From Lentihominibacter hominis (GTDB taxonomy: Bacteria > Bacillota > Clostridia > Peptostreptococcales > Anaerovoracaceae), in assembly GCF_014385065.1 (NCBI RefSeq), contig NZ_JACRTA010000001.1, forward strand, positions 186,001-250,000: a DNA stretch of 64,000 nt, in the 5' to 3' direction. The notes under the pieces were generated by a model. It had not been told where the DNA came from and did not search any database. It saw only the letters and a program-made list of their open reading frames with translations. Below, in pieces: positions 46,629 through 55,743 of this stretch. Each line of letters opens with the position of its first letter. Position 1 is the stretch's first letter. Both the position numbers and the translations under genes were made by a program.

Positions 46629-49289
46629 TCAAGATTTTTCCACTTGACGAAACAGCAGTTTTACAAACTCTGATAGCACGATAACACTGACAGATACAAT
46701 GAAAAGTTTTATCCACATCTGAAGATCAAGAGGCACTGTCCCAAAAAAGGCTCCTGCAAACTGTATTATACATATCTGAAGAAAAAAGGTACAGCCTACA
46801 ACTAAAAGCATCAGTTTATTTTTTAAAAGATGTCTGAAAATACTTTCACTGTGAAGCTCCCTGCAGTTAAAAGCATTAAACAGCTGAAACAAAACAAAAA
46901 GGGTAAATAAAACAGTATGCATCTGATACGAAGGAGCATTCAAGAAATTAAAAACATACTGAGCAAGAAATACAAAAGACATATATCCTCCAGTAGCTAC
47001 TATACGTACTATCATAGGTCCTGATATAATACTTTCTCCTCGCTTTACAGGTCTTCGCTCCATAAGATCATCATAATCAGGCTCAAGACCCAAAGTAAGT
47101 GCCGGAGGTCCATCCATTATTATATTTATCCATAACAGCTCCAGTGCAGTAAACGGCGCTTTTAACCCCAATAAGACAGATGCAAATACCACTATCACTG
47201 AAGCCAAATTCACAGTAAGCTGAAAGCTGATAAAACGTTTAAAATTTTCATATATATTCCGGCCCCATTCTATGGCCTTCACTATCGCGGAAAAGGAATC
47301 ATCAAGAAGAATTATATCACTGGCCTCTTTCGATACTTCTGTCCCTGATATTCCCATAGCAATCCCCACATCAGCATTTTTCAGCGCCGGAGCATCATTT
47401 ATACCATCGCCTGTTACCGCCACCACATTCTTATCTTGTTTCAAAATATTTACAATACGCATTTTAACAGTAGGAGTACTCCTTGCTATAACACTGATAA
47501 AAGGCAGTTTTTTAGAAAGTTCATCATCTGTCATTCTGTCGATTTCTGCCGCTTCTACCGCTGTATTTTCTCCACCCAAAAGATGAAGCTCATGAGCTAT
47601 GGCAGAGGCCGTCACTATATTGTCACCCGTAAGTATCTTAAGAGAAACTCCGGCTCTGCGGCAGGATTTTACAGCATCATAAACATCTCTTCTCAAAGGA
47701 TCAGATATCGCCACAAAACCATCAAAAGTCATATTACTCTCCAATTGCCTGTGATTGACCTCATCTTCAAAATTCCCAATATCAAAAATTTCTTTATGTG
47801 CAAATGCAATAACTCTCATTGCCTTCTTTTGTACTTTTATGATACATTGCTCTGCCTTTTTTCTTTCCAGTGGCTCCATGCTGCACATCTCAAAAATACA
47901 TTCCGGACTGCCCTTCACATAAGCAATCATTCTCCCATCTACATCTGACACCGTAGTCATGTGTTTTAGATCCGAGGAAAACGGGAACACGCAAATATTA
48001 TCATGCTCATTTCTCTCGCATTTATATGAATTGCCGCTATTCTGTCTTGCCCCGGAACATTCATAAAAATTCAGCATGGCACATTCACTGGGATTTCCTA
48101 TAAAAGATCCATCCTCAGCTATATCGGCAGTTGTATTAAGACAAATGTTGTGAGTCAGCCACTCAGACGAAAGTTCAGTTATATCATCATGCCATTTAGA
48201 ATCAAAAAAACCTCTAACAGCCATCTTATTTTCTGTCAAAGTTCCAGTCTTGTCTGAACATATCACATTAACACATCCTATAGTTTCCGAAGCTATCATC
48301 TTCTTAACAAGCGCGTTTTGTTTCGACAGCTTAATAATGTTAACAGACAATGATACTGCAACAATAGTCGGAAGTCCTTCAGGTACAGCTGCCACGATAA
48401 GTACAATACTGGTCACAAAAGATTCCATAATATTTTCAGTATTTAATTCTCCGTTAATCAAAAAAGAAACAACTTGAGAAATAAACACAACAGAAGCTGC
48501 AATCACGCCTAATACAGTTATAGTCTTTCCCAAACGAGCCAGCTTTTCCTGCAGCGGTGTACTGTTTTTAGCTGTTGCCCCCAATTCAAACGCGATTTTT
48601 CCAAACTCTGTATTATCTCCAACAGAAGTAACAAGCATCTTACCGTTTCCATCAGTTATATATGTACCGCTGTACAACATATTAACACGTTCAGCAAGAG
48701 GGATATCCTCTGCTGTCAGTTCGATCTCAGCATTCTTCTCTGCGGGATGACTCTCGCCTGTAAGCGCTGATTCATCTACCGCAAGACCTGAGCTTTCCAA
48801 CAGCCTGCCGTCAGCTGGAATTTTATCTCCGGTAGAAAGCAAAATTATATCACCTGCGACAATGTTTTCTTGTTCCAGCATAATAGTTTTGCCTTCTCTC
48901 ACTACTTTTACAACAATATTGCTGCTTATCTCAGATAAAGCTTCAAAGGCTTTAGCACTTTTTCCTTCCATCACCACACTTATAGCTACCGAAAGAGCAA
49001 TTGCCGCAAAAACTCCCACACATTCGAGAAAATCGGCTTCTCCGTTACTCACACTTCTGAAAACATTAACAGCCAGTGCTATCATTCCCGCAGCAATCAG
49101 CATAATTATCATCGGTTCTGTAGCCGCAGACCAGATCCGCTTCCACAATAATTCTGGTTTTTGGCGTGCAAAGATGTTTTTCCCGAAAATTTCCCGATTG
49201 TTCTCCGCCAATTTCTCAGTCAGTCCCTTTTCAGGATCTGATCCGAAATATTTAAGCAACGACTCCTTCGACTCTATAAACCCTTCCAT
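46629..49289 (-). CDS. P-type cation-transporting ATPase, Mn riboswitch-controlled
   Basis: An 886-residue P2-type ATPase of the Ca2+/Mn2+ exporter group (SERCA/PMCA-like). Motifs: TGES dephosphorylation loop (DESALTGES), PEGLP metal-site helix, phosphorylation site CSDKTGTLTENK, and the hinge AVTGDGINDAPALKNADVGIAMG. About ten membrane segments; no N-terminal heavy-metal-binding CxxC domain, and the CPx motif is absent, so it is not a Cu/Zn exporter. The frame opens at 49388 but ATG at 49289 has an AAGGAGG site. The leader is a Mn2+ riboswitch, so it most likely exports Mn2+ (or Ca2+ and Mn2+) when manganese is high. Confidence 0.93.
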   Translation of the reverse strand: MEGFIESKESLLKYFGSDPEKGLTEKLAENNREIFGKNIFARQKPELLWKRIWSAATEPMIIMLIAAGMIALAVNVFRSVSNGEADFLECVGVFAAIALSVAISVVMEGKSAKAFEALSEISSNIVVKVVREGKTIMLEQENIVAGDIILLSTGDKIPADGRLLESSGLAVDESALTGESHPAEKNAEIELTAEDIPLAERVNMLYSGTYITDGNGKMLVTSVGDNTEFGKIAFELGATAKNSTPLQEKLARLGKTITVLGVIAASVVFISQVVSFLINGELNTENIMESFVTSIVLIVAAVPEGLPTIVAVSLSVNIIKLSKQNALVKKMIASETIGCVNVICSDKTGTLTENKMAVRGFFDSKWHDDITELSSEWLTHNICLNTTADIAEDGSFIGNPSECAMLNFYECSGARQNSGNSYKCERNEHDNICVFPFSSDLKHMTTVSDVDGRMIAYVKGSPECIFEMCSMEPLERKKAEQCIIKVQKKAMRVIAFAHKEIFDIGNFEDEVNHRQLESNMTFDGFVAISDPLRRDVYDAVKSCRRAGVSLKILTGDNIVTASAIAHELHLLGGENTAVEAAEIDRMTDDELSKKLPFISVIARSTPTVKMRIVNILKQDKNVVAVTGDGINDAPALKNADVGIAMGISGTEVSKEASDIILLDDSFSAIVKAIEWGRNIYENFKRFISFQLTVNLASVIVVFASVLLGLKAPFTALELLWINIIMDGPPALTLGLEPDYDDLMERRPVKRGESIISGPMIVRIVATGGYMSFVFLAQYVFNFLNAPSYQMHTVLFTLFVLFQLFNAFNCRELHSESIFRHLLKNKLMLLVVGCTFFLQICIIQFAGAFFGTVPLDLQMWIKLFIVSVSVIVLSEFVKLLFRQVEKS

Positions 49290-49318
49290 AAAATATCCTC
49301 CTTGATGTTTATCTAACG

Positions 49319-49499
49319 AAAAAAGCCCTGATACGGTAATGGAACCATACACGGGCTGAAATAAAAAAGACCACGTACGGAAAACCATACATGAGTCTCG
49401 TTATTTAAGACAAGCCAGACCGATATCGGTCAGTTTGTTGACTTGCCACGCAATTTTCTGCGCAAACTACTCCCTCAAGGCGGGCATTTTAAGTTATGC
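49319..49499 (-). promoter_or_regulatory. yybP-ykoY manganese riboswitch with terminator
   Basis: On the complement the leader holds GGGAGTAG (complement of 49467-49474), AGTCAACA, CTGGCTTG (49411-49418) and CGAGACTC (49393-49400), the conserved parts of the yybP-ykoY (Mn2+) aptamer, in the correct order. It is followed by a terminator hairpin AGCCC...GGGCT and T6 (49319-49356) before the ATPase start. Mn2+ binding should prevent termination. Confidence 0.85.
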
Positions 49500-49505
49500 A
49501 AAATT

Positions 49506-49534
49506 ATTATACTTACCGCAGTATAAATTGTCAA
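49506..49534 (-). promoter_or_regulatory. Promoter for the ATPase leader
   Basis: Consensus TTGACA (49529-49534) and TATAAT (49506-49511) on the complement with a 17-base spacer; start of RNA near 49499. Confidence 0.85.
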
Positions 49535-49558
49535 GTCGTATAATCATCAGAATTCAGT

Positions 49559-49587
49559 TTGACAAAAAATGCGAATGATATTATCAT
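49559..49587 (+). promoter_or_regulatory. purR promoter with possible PurBox
   Basis: TTGACA (49559-49564), 17-base spacer, TATCAT (49582-49587). A PurBox-like element, ATAGTTCGTTTTA, lies at 49599-49611 (11 of 13 positions of the Bacillus box), with a weaker inverted partner at 49567-49579. This suits autoregulation by PurR; the boxes are a guess. Confidence 0.5.
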
Positions 49588-49639
49588 TAAACTCGCAAAT
49601 AGTTCGTTTTATTAGCAATCTATATTGAAGGAGGCCCAT

Positions 49640-50449
49640 ATGAAAAGAAGTCACAGAGTGGGTGCTATATGCCAAATACTTACAGAATCTCCAGAACAAG
49701 TTTTTAATCTCAAATATTTCTGCGATAAATTTTCCGCTGCAAAATCCAGCATAAGCGAAGACATCAGCGCTGCCGGAGAAGCAGTTAAAGCTGCCGGATA
49801 CGGATATATACAAACAATGTCAGGGGCCTCAGGGGGAGTTAAATATGTACCTGACATTTCCCCGGAAAAAGCAAAAGAAGTACAGAAAAATCTGTGCAAT
49901 CTTTTGAGAGAAGAAAACAGAATATTAGGAGGTGGCTTCCTATATACATCTGATATCATGTACAACCCTGCCGTCGTAAAAGGTATGGCCCAAATATTTG
50001 CAAAAAAATTCAGAACTGCAGGAGCCAATTATGTTGCTACAATAGAAACAAAAGGTATCCCTGTCGCATTTATGACTGCCCATCTTCTGAATATACCCGT
50101 CATAGTCGTAAGAAGAGAAACCAAAATATCAGAAGGAGCTACAGTAAGCATAAATTACTTTCCCGGATCTTCAGAACGTCTGCAAAAAATGTCTATTTCA
50201 AAACGAGCTGCCGCTCCTGGGTCTAAAGCTCTGATCATTGATGATTTCATGCGCGGAGGAGGAAGTATCAAAGGAATCGCAGAGATTCTCTCAGAAGTAG
50301 AAATCCAAGTGGCAGGTATAGGAGTGGCCATTGTTAATATTGAACCCGCCGGTAAAAAAGTCAGCGATTACTTTCCTATTGTCCACTTGGGAAAAGTAAA
50401 TGAAGAAAACAAATCTGTTGAAGTTATTCCTAATTGTCAGATTTTTTAA
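49640..50449 (+). CDS. purR: Purine operon repressor PurR
   Basis: A 269-residue repressor that releases DNA when PRPP rises. N-terminal winged helix (MKRSHRVGAICQILTESPEQVFNLKYFCDKF, with the SSISEDISAAG recognition region), then the phosphoribosyltransferase-like effector domain with the PRPP loop ALIIDDFMRGGGS (about residue 200). It is the Bacillota-type PurR, not the LacI-type. TTG at 49625 is open, but ATG at 49640 has an AAGGAGG site. Followed by spoVG. Confidence 0.95.
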   Translation: MKRSHRVGAICQILTESPEQVFNLKYFCDKFSAAKSSISEDISAAGEAVKAAGYGYIQTMSGASGGVKYVPDISPEKAKEVQKNLCNLLREENRILGGGFLYTSDIMYNPAVVKGMAQIFAKKFRTAGANYVATIETKGIPVAFMTAHLLNIPVIVVRRETKISEGATVSINYFPGSSERLQKMSISKRAAAPGSKALIIDDFMRGGGSIKGIAEILSEVEIQVAGIGVAIVNIEPAGKKVSDYFPIVHLGKVNEENKSVEVIPNCQIF

Positions 50450-50456
50450 AAAATGC

Positions 50457-50485
50457 TTGTTTATATTTTTATTCTATTATATAAT
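50457..50485 (+). promoter_or_regulatory. spoVG promoter
   Basis: TTGTTT (50457-50462), 17-base spacer, TATAAT (50480-50485). It looks like a vegetative promoter, not the sigma-H type known for spoVG in Bacillus. Confidence 0.5.
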
Positions 50486-50545
50486 ACCTTTATTGGAATT
50501 ATATCATAATACCACATTATTTTGGCACGAAAGGCGGTACTACAC

Positions 50546-50842
50546 ATGAATATCACTGACGTAAGAATTCGGAAGATTAATGATGAAAGCAAAATGAAGG
50601 CAGTAGTTTCCATTACTTTTGATGATGAATTTGTCGTACATGACATCAAAATCATAGAAGGACAGAATGGTCTCTTCATCGCTATGCCCAGCAGAAAAAT
50701 GGGTGAAGGCGATTTTCGTGATATTGCTCATCCATTGGTTTCTGAAACCAGAAATAAGATCAGAGACGCTATCTTTGAAGAATATGAAAAGGTTCTGGCT
50801 CAGAAAGCAGCTGAAACAGGAGTTTCTTTAGATGCAGAATAG
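50546..50842 (+). CDS. spoVG: Septation/sporulation regulator SpoVG
   Basis: A 98-residue nucleic-acid-binding protein. The family pattern is complete: [70 protein letters not shown] at 50522 lies in frame, but the ATG at 50546 with AAAGGCGG is the real start. SpoVG regulates capsule, toxin or septation genes in other Bacillota; its presence does not prove sporulation. Ends in TAG, which shows that amber is a normal stop codon here. Confidence 0.95.
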   Translation: MNITDVRIRKINDESKMKAVVSITFDDEFVVHDIKIIEGQNGLFIAMPSRKMGEGDFRDIAHPLVSETRNKIRDAIFEEYEKVLAQKAAETGVSLDAE

Positions 50843-50875
50843 TGTACTGCCATATCAAATCATAACTGATATGCT

Positions 50876-50907
50876 AAAAACCTGATGATAAACATCATCA
50901 GGTTTTT
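50876..50907. terminator. Bidirectional terminator between spoVG and pyk
   Basis: AAAAACCTGATGAT (50876-50889) and ATCATCAGGTTTTT (50894-50907) form a 14-base-pair stem. Confidence 0.9.
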
Positions 50908-50922
50908 TCATCGCATAAACAA

Positions 50923-52347
50923 CTATTCCACTACTCTAACGACTATAAGATTGGTAGTCCCCGATACCTGAAGTGGCATTCCTGCACTGAAAACAACAGC
51001 TTCTCCTTTTTTCACAAAACCGGCCTGTTTAGCTTCTGCAGTTGCTTCGTCCATTAAATCATTCCAGTCATTGCTTAGCTCAGTGAGAATTGGAAAAACA
51101 CCCCTTGTAAGAGCTTGCTGATGGAAAGTCTTTTTTTTCGGAGTCGCTGCTATAATAGGTTCCACCGGCTTATACTTTGACATCATTTCAGCTGTATATC
51201 CTGAAGTTGTCACCGCCATTATCACACTTGCCTTTATATCTTTAGCTGTAGTACATGCCGCATGTCCTATTGCATTTGCGATATCTTTTTCATCAGATTC
51301 CACCTCAAGAAATTTATACTGATTGACGTCCTCAGCATCTTTTTCAGCCTGGTACACTATTTTAGCCATAGTCTGTACGGTCTCCACAGGATACTTTCCC
51401 GCGGCACTTTCTCCCGAAAGCATAACTGCCGATGTTCCATCAAATACAGCATTAGCCACATCTGTTATCTCAGCTCTGGTAGGCGATGTGCTGGACGTCA
51501 TGGATTCCAGCATCTGAGTAGCTGTAATAACAGGCTTTCCCGCCTTACAGCATTCTTTGATAAACTTCTTCTGTATCCCGGGCAGTTTTTCAAAATCCAC
51601 CTCCACGCCCATATCTCCTCTAGCTACCATTATCCCGTCAGAGAGTTCCAAAATTTCTCCGAAATTCTCGATGCCTTCCATATTCTCTATTTTTGAAATA
51701 ATTTTTATTTTCTCTCCGTCATTATCATTTAAAAGTTTTCTAAGGGCTTCAACATCTTTCCCACTTCGCACGAAAGATGCAGCTACATAATCCACATCCA
51801 TCTTGATGCCAAAAAGAATATCATTTCTGTCAGCTTCACTTATATATTCAAGATCAAGAGATTTGTTAGGTATATTAACACCCTTTCTGTTGCTTACTTT
51901 CCCGCCTTCCGTCACTTCACAAACAACATCTGTATCTGTGGTCTGTATGACTTTCAGTTTTACTCTGCCGTCATCTATAAGGATAACAGTACCGGTTTCA
52001 ACCTGAGACGGAAGTGCCTTATAAGTAACGCTCACCCTATCCAAAGTTCCCATACACTTTTCGGAAGTAAGCGTAAAATGATCACCCTTTTTCAAGATCT
52101 CACTGCCGTTTAAAAAATCTCCTATTCTGATTTCCGGCCCCTTTGTATCAAGCATTACTGCTGCAGGCAATCCCATGCCGTCCCTGACTTTTCTGAAAAC
52201 TTCTATGGTCTTTTTGTGATCTTCATGGGTACCATGAGAAAAATTCAATCTTGCTACATTCATTCCTGCCTCAAGCATAGCCTTTATGGTCTTTTCATCT
52301 TTGCTTGCAGGGCCTAAAGTACATATTATCTTGGTTTTCTTTAACAT
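50923..52347 (-). CDS. pyk: Pyruvate kinase
   Basis: Converts phosphoenolpyruvate and ADP to pyruvate and ATP in glycolysis. The 474-residue enzyme has the start KKTKIICTLGPAS, MEARLNFSHG-type phosphate loop (NVARLNFSHGTHE), substrate/metal motif VARGDMGVEV, PVITATQMLESM, and SGESAAGKYPVE. It is the short form without the extra C-terminal PEP-utilising domain found in many bacilli. A GGCAGG site precedes the ATG. GatD-like gene ends 24 bases upstream, so co-transcription with the MurT/GatD pair is possible. Confidence 0.96.
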   Translation of the reverse strand: MLKKTKIICTLGPASKDEKTIKAMLEAGMNVARLNFSHGTHEDHKKTIEVFRKVRDGMGLPAAVMLDTKGPEIRIGDFLNGSEILKKGDHFTLTSEKCMGTLDRVSVTYKALPSQVETGTVILIDDGRVKLKVIQTTDTDVVCEVTEGGKVSNRKGVNIPNKSLDLEYISEADRNDILFGIKMDVDYVAASFVRSGKDVEALRKLLNDNDGEKIKIISKIENMEGIENFGEILELSDGIMVARGDMGVEVDFEKLPGIQKKFIKECCKAGKPVITATQMLESMTSSTSPTRAEITDVANAVFDGTSAVMLSGESAAGKYPVETVQTMAKIVYQAEKDAEDVNQYKFLEVESDEKDIANAIGHAACTTAKDIKASVIMAVTTSGYTAEMMSKYKPVEPIIAATPKKKTFHQQALTRGVFPILTELSNDWNDLMDEATAEAKQAGFVKKGEAVVFSAGMPLQVSGTTNLIVVRVVE

Positions 52348-52371
52348 AAACCTGCCTGCCTTTCATCACTA

Positions 52372-53115
52372 TCAATAATAAAATCCTGTATCAGGATTGG
52401 AATATTCTCTTACTCTTGCTTCATAACTTTCCATGGCTGCTTCTTCAAACGCTACATCAATCTTTTTCGCTCCACACATTCTCAGAATATGTTTTGCCAG
52501 AAGCGGATTCAAAACCAGAAGAGGGCCTATCACATAAGTCGCCATAAAATTATTTACTCTGATCCCTTCCCCTTTTATTTGAGGATTAAGACCCGGTCCT
52601 CGTTCAGTAATAAAAAGAGGTGTCTGTACAGCACCGTCTTCCCAATACGAATGAGTAAACTGACTTTTAAATCCCACTATCTTCATCATTCCCGCATCCG
52701 GCTGCAATCCATCTGAAAACTCTCCTAAATACAAAGAGTTATATCTATTCATCATGTCTCTGGATGTAGTTATATCAAATATACCAAGACCTTCTGCAGT
52801 GACTCCGTCCACATCTTTTATCTCTTTGCCGAAAACCTCGAGAGCATTTCCTGTTACAAGAAAATTAGCACCATCTTCTATCAGTTCCACAATTCTTTCT
52901 TTACAACAATTCAGCTTTTCTATTACCAAAAGCTGAGATTTCTCTGTCATAGTACCCATATATATAAGATCCGGTACTTCTGATACGAAAATCGGCTCAT
53001 CATTCAGCCCTGTCTCCACCACTTCTATATCAGCACAGGACTTCTGTAAGTAACTTATATTGCCCAGTTCCCCATACAGATTACAAATCTCCGGGAAGAG
53101 AACTTCTATCTTCAT
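52372..53115 (-). CDS. GatD-like protein with lost glutaminase residues (copy 1)
   Basis: A 247-residue homologue of GatD, the glutamine amidotransferase subunit of lipid II isoglutaminyl synthase (MurT/GatD). The fold marks are kept: IEVLFPEICNLYGELGNISYLQ, AEGLGIFDI, KIVGF, GPLLVLNPLLAKHIL. But the nucleophile motif T-I-C-G-G-Y-Q has become VTGNALE (Gly at residue 89 in place of Cys), the catalytic His in GTYLHGP has become Ile (ATYVIGP, residue 196), and the glutamine-binding NHGGRTY is replaced by SQFTHSY. It should not hydrolyse glutamine. It overlaps the MurT-like gene by four bases (ATGA), so the two are translated as a pair. Confidence 0.88.
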   Translation of the reverse strand: MKIEVLFPEICNLYGELGNISYLQKSCADIEVVETGLNDEPIFVSEVPDLIYMGTMTEKSQLLVIEKLNCCKERIVELIEDGANFLVTGNALEVFGKEIKDVDGVTAEGLGIFDITTSRDMMNRYNSLYLGEFSDGLQPDAGMMKIVGFKSQFTHSYWEDGAVQTPLFITERGPGLNPQIKGEGIRVNNFMATYVIGPLLVLNPLLAKHILRMCGAKKIDVAFEEAAMESYEARVREYSNPDTGFYY

Positions 53116-54494
53116 TTACCTTCGCCTCCTTTTTTCCGTATCATCTTTACTACTTTCTCAGCTACTTTTAAACCAAGATCTATAGAATCAGTCCCATATA
53201 AAACATATATATAACTGTTTCCTGTGAGCTTGAGTTTTTCCGGTGTATCAAATTCATCGTCTGTATACGAAATCTTACAGTCAGGCACTCCGGCTAAAAG
53301 AAGTCTAAGTCTGTAATCTTTTACTCTCGGACCGCATACGATAATATTTTCTATATTGTCATCCTTAAGAAATTCAAAATCGCAGTCATACATCCAGCAT
53401 GTATTCTCAGACCAGTGAACAGCATCGCCCTGGCAACAATTCATCAAGATTATCTCTTTTTTTCCCTTGCTTGCGGCTATATAGTCAAAGACTCTGGAGC
53501 TAGCAAAAGCATTCTTTTCCTTTGCCAACATCCTGCATACAGTGTAACTTCCGACTTTCATTTCATCATAACGACTGCCTACTATGCTCATGTTTTCAAA
53601 AAATTTCTGAACCTGACGATGAGAATATCCCATTTCAAGAAAAAGAGCCACAGCAGAAACTACGTTATAAATGTTATAAACGCTGTCATTAAGAAGTCTA
53701 TATCGTACATCTGCTTCTTTTCCTCTTATTCCGATGGTCATATTACCAAGATCCACATCATGCCCCGCATAATCATAAAGCGGAGCCTTGAAGCCACATA
53801 TCGGACAGTACGCCTTGCCTATATGACTGTATCTGACATATTCATACTTCAGCTTATTATGACACTCAGGGCAGATCTGAAAATCATTTATAAGATTATT
53901 GCATTCTGTCAGATCACCCGGCATTCTTTCTATTCCGAAATATACTCTGCTGTTTTCAGGCGCCACAGTTGAACATATCATATCATCTGCATTTAAAATT
54001 AACTTGGTACTTTGAGGAATATATTTCGTCAAAATATCCGAGATATACTCAGGATGTCCGTTTCTCATTATAGAATCTCTTGAAAGATTTGTTACAATAA
54101 GATATTCCGGAATCATATAAGGAAACACTCGTCTGGCAGAACGTTCGTCTATCTCAAATAATCCCATATCTTCTCTGCACTTTCCCATCACACCGCAATT
54201 TTGTATCAAACTTGTCGCTATACCTGTATTGATGTTGGATCCCATCCTGTTGTTGACGACATTTTTTCCGTCCTGAGACAGCGCATCTATTACCATATTA
54301 CTGACAGTCGTTTTTCCGTTAGTTCCCGTAACAGCTATTATTCTCTCAGGTTTGCCTATATATTTCAAAAACTGCGGGCATATTTTAAGAGCCACTACTC
54401 CCGGAAAATTTGTCCCATTATGCCTCGTTATTTTAAGAGCGACAATAGCGATTTTCGCCACCCACAATGCTATGAAAAATCTTAATTTACTCAT
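53112..54494 (-). CDS. MurT-like Mur ligase (copy 1)
   Basis: A 460-residue Mur-ligase family protein that in standard MurT amidates D-glutamate of lipid II with ammonia from GatD. Present: P-loop AVTGTNGKTTVSN (about residue 54), zinc ribbon C208-x2-C211, C230-x2-C233, LNADD, and a C-terminal domain ending WMYDCDFEFL. Changed relative to typical MurT: RDQLDRYGE becomes RDSIMRNGHPEY, and the NDN-ADG stretch of the C-terminal domain becomes MNCCQGD. The second copy carries the same RNGHPE change. The first 25 residues form a hydrophobic segment, so membrane association is likely. An AAAGGAAG site precedes the ATG. Confidence 0.88.
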   Translation of the reverse strand: MSKLRFFIALWVAKIAIVALKITRHNGTNFPGVVALKICPQFLKYIGKPERIIAVTGTNGKTTVSNMVIDALSQDGKNVVNNRMGSNINTGIATSLIQNCGVMGKCREDMGLFEIDERSARRVFPYMIPEYLIVTNLSRDSIMRNGHPEYISDILTKYIPQSTKLILNADDMICSTVAPENSRVYFGIERMPGDLTECNNLINDFQICPECHNKLKYEYVRYSHIGKAYCPICGFKAPLYDYAGHDVDLGNMTIGIRGKEADVRYRLLNDSVYNIYNVVSAVALFLEMGYSHRQVQKFFENMSIVGSRYDEMKVGSYTVCRMLAKEKNAFASSRVFDYIAASKGKKEIILMNCCQGDAVHWSENTCWMYDCDFEFLKDDNIENIIVCGPRVKDYRLRLLLAGVPDCKISYTDDEFDTPEKLKLTGNSYIYVLYGTDSIDLGLKVAEKVVKMIRKKGGEGK

Positions 54495-54532
54495 GCAAAT
54501 CTGCTTCCTTTCATTGATTTTACAACCCGGAT

Positions 54533-54541
54533 ATTATATCA
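54533..54541 (-). promoter_or_regulatory. Extended -10 promoter before MurT-like copy 1
   Basis: TGATATAAT on the complement is an extended -10 box (TGn-TATAAT), about 40 bases before the start codon. The -35 region is weak. Confidence 0.5.
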
Positions 54542-54668
54542 CGTTTCTGTTGTTTATTCCATATTAAACATAGTATTTCCGGAAAATGATCAAACCCTTT
54601 GTTTTTTTTTGAGATTATGTTAATATTATTAATAAACCAAAAAACAGGAAGGCAGAGTTTAACATTAT

Positions 54669-55658
54669 ATGAAAAAGATTAGGTTTCTGATAGGCCGCAT
54701 ATTCGGCATGAATTACAGACAGCTGTTCGATACGGTGAAAAAAGTCCACAAGGTTTCAGGAAAAAACAGTATTGTACTTTTTTTTGACATCATATACTGT
54801 GGATTCAAATATCAAGCAGGCTATATAGATTATCTCAATGCAAGAATGGACAAGCTCAATAACGACGAGCGACGGGACGTTATCACCAGAGGCGTCAATA
54901 ATCAATATGTGGTAAAATACAACGATTTTGACTATATTCATTTTTTCCTCAACAAAGTAGATTTCAATAAAAAATTCAGCAAATACCTTGGAAGAGACTG
55001 GTTGCTTATAAAAAACAAGGATCAGAGAGATGAATTTCGTAAATTCATAGAAGGAAAAACCGATTTCATTTTAAAACCTATCGACGGAACACATGGAGAC
55101 GGAGTCGCAAAACTTCCCGCTGAAATGACATCTTTTGATTCAAACATAGATAAAATTCCATATCTGGCTGAAGAACGTATTATACAGGTAAAAGAAATGT
55201 CGGCACTTAATCCCAGCAGCGTAAATACCATAAGAGCCATAACATTTCTCAAAGAAGGGACCGTAACTCTTCTTGCTGCATATTTGCGGATAGGAAGAGA
55301 CGGAATTGTAGATAATTTCTGTAATGGAGGTATGCTGACACCTATAGATCTTAATACCGGAACCTTAATATATCCGGCTGTGGATGGGGAAAATATCGCT
55401 TATGATATCCATCCTATAACAAAAAAATCCATTATAGGATTCAAGATTCCTCAGTGGGAAGAAGTGAAAGCAATGGCGATAGAAGCGGCTCATATTGTTC
55501 CTCAGGTACGATATGTAGGATGGGATATAGCAATTTCGGAAAAAGGACCATGTCTTATTGAAGGTAATGAATATCCCGGCCATGTGTTCTATGTATTTGC
55601 CGAACATCACCCTGACGGCAAAGGATGCAGACATATTTTTGAGTCAGTTATGGACTAA
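54669..55658 (+). CDS. ATP-grasp ligase-like protein (sugar-transfer-associated type)
   Basis: A 329-residue protein of the ATP-grasp family often listed as sugar-transfer associated. ATP-grasp marks: IEGKTDFILKPIDGTHGDGVAKL (residues 130-155), YLAEERIIQ, NTIRAITFL, WDIAISEKGPCLIEGNEYPG (near the C-terminus, metal-binding Glu and Asn). The N-terminal 100 residues are basic with an FLNKVDFNKKFSKYLGRDW stretch. No signal peptide. Such proteins ligate an amino acid or other carboxylate to an amine, or act in polysaccharide assembly. It lies alone on the + strand between two MurT/GatD-like pairs and may complete the same pathway. A GGAAGG sequence is 14 bases before the ATG, rather far. Confidence 0.82.
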   Translation: MKKIRFLIGRIFGMNYRQLFDTVKKVHKVSGKNSIVLFFDIIYCGFKYQAGYIDYLNARMDKLNNDERRDVITRGVNNQYVVKYNDFDYIHFFLNKVDFNKKFSKYLGRDWLLIKNKDQRDEFRKFIEGKTDFILKPIDGTHGDGVAKLPAEMTSFDSNIDKIPYLAEERIIQVKEMSALNPSSVNTIRAITFLKEGTVTLLAAYLRIGRDGIVDNFCNGGMLTPIDLNTGTLIYPAVDGENIAYDIHPITKKSIIGFKIPQWEEVKAMAIEAAHIVPQVRYVGWDIAISEKGPCLIEGNEYPGHVFYVFAEHHPDGKGCRHIFESVMD

Positions 55659-55668
55659 ACAGCATTAA

Positions 55669-55719
55669 AAAAGAGCATATGTATCTGTACTATATACTTA
55701 CAGTTATGAATGCTCTTTT
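55669..55719. terminator. Bidirectional terminator between the ATP-grasp gene and GatD-like copy 2
   Basis: AAAAGAGCAT (55669-55678) pairs with ATGCTCTTTT (55710-55719), with A and T runs outside. Confidence 0.75.
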
Positions 55720-55743
55720 AATTTTCTCTTATTCAAAACGTCT

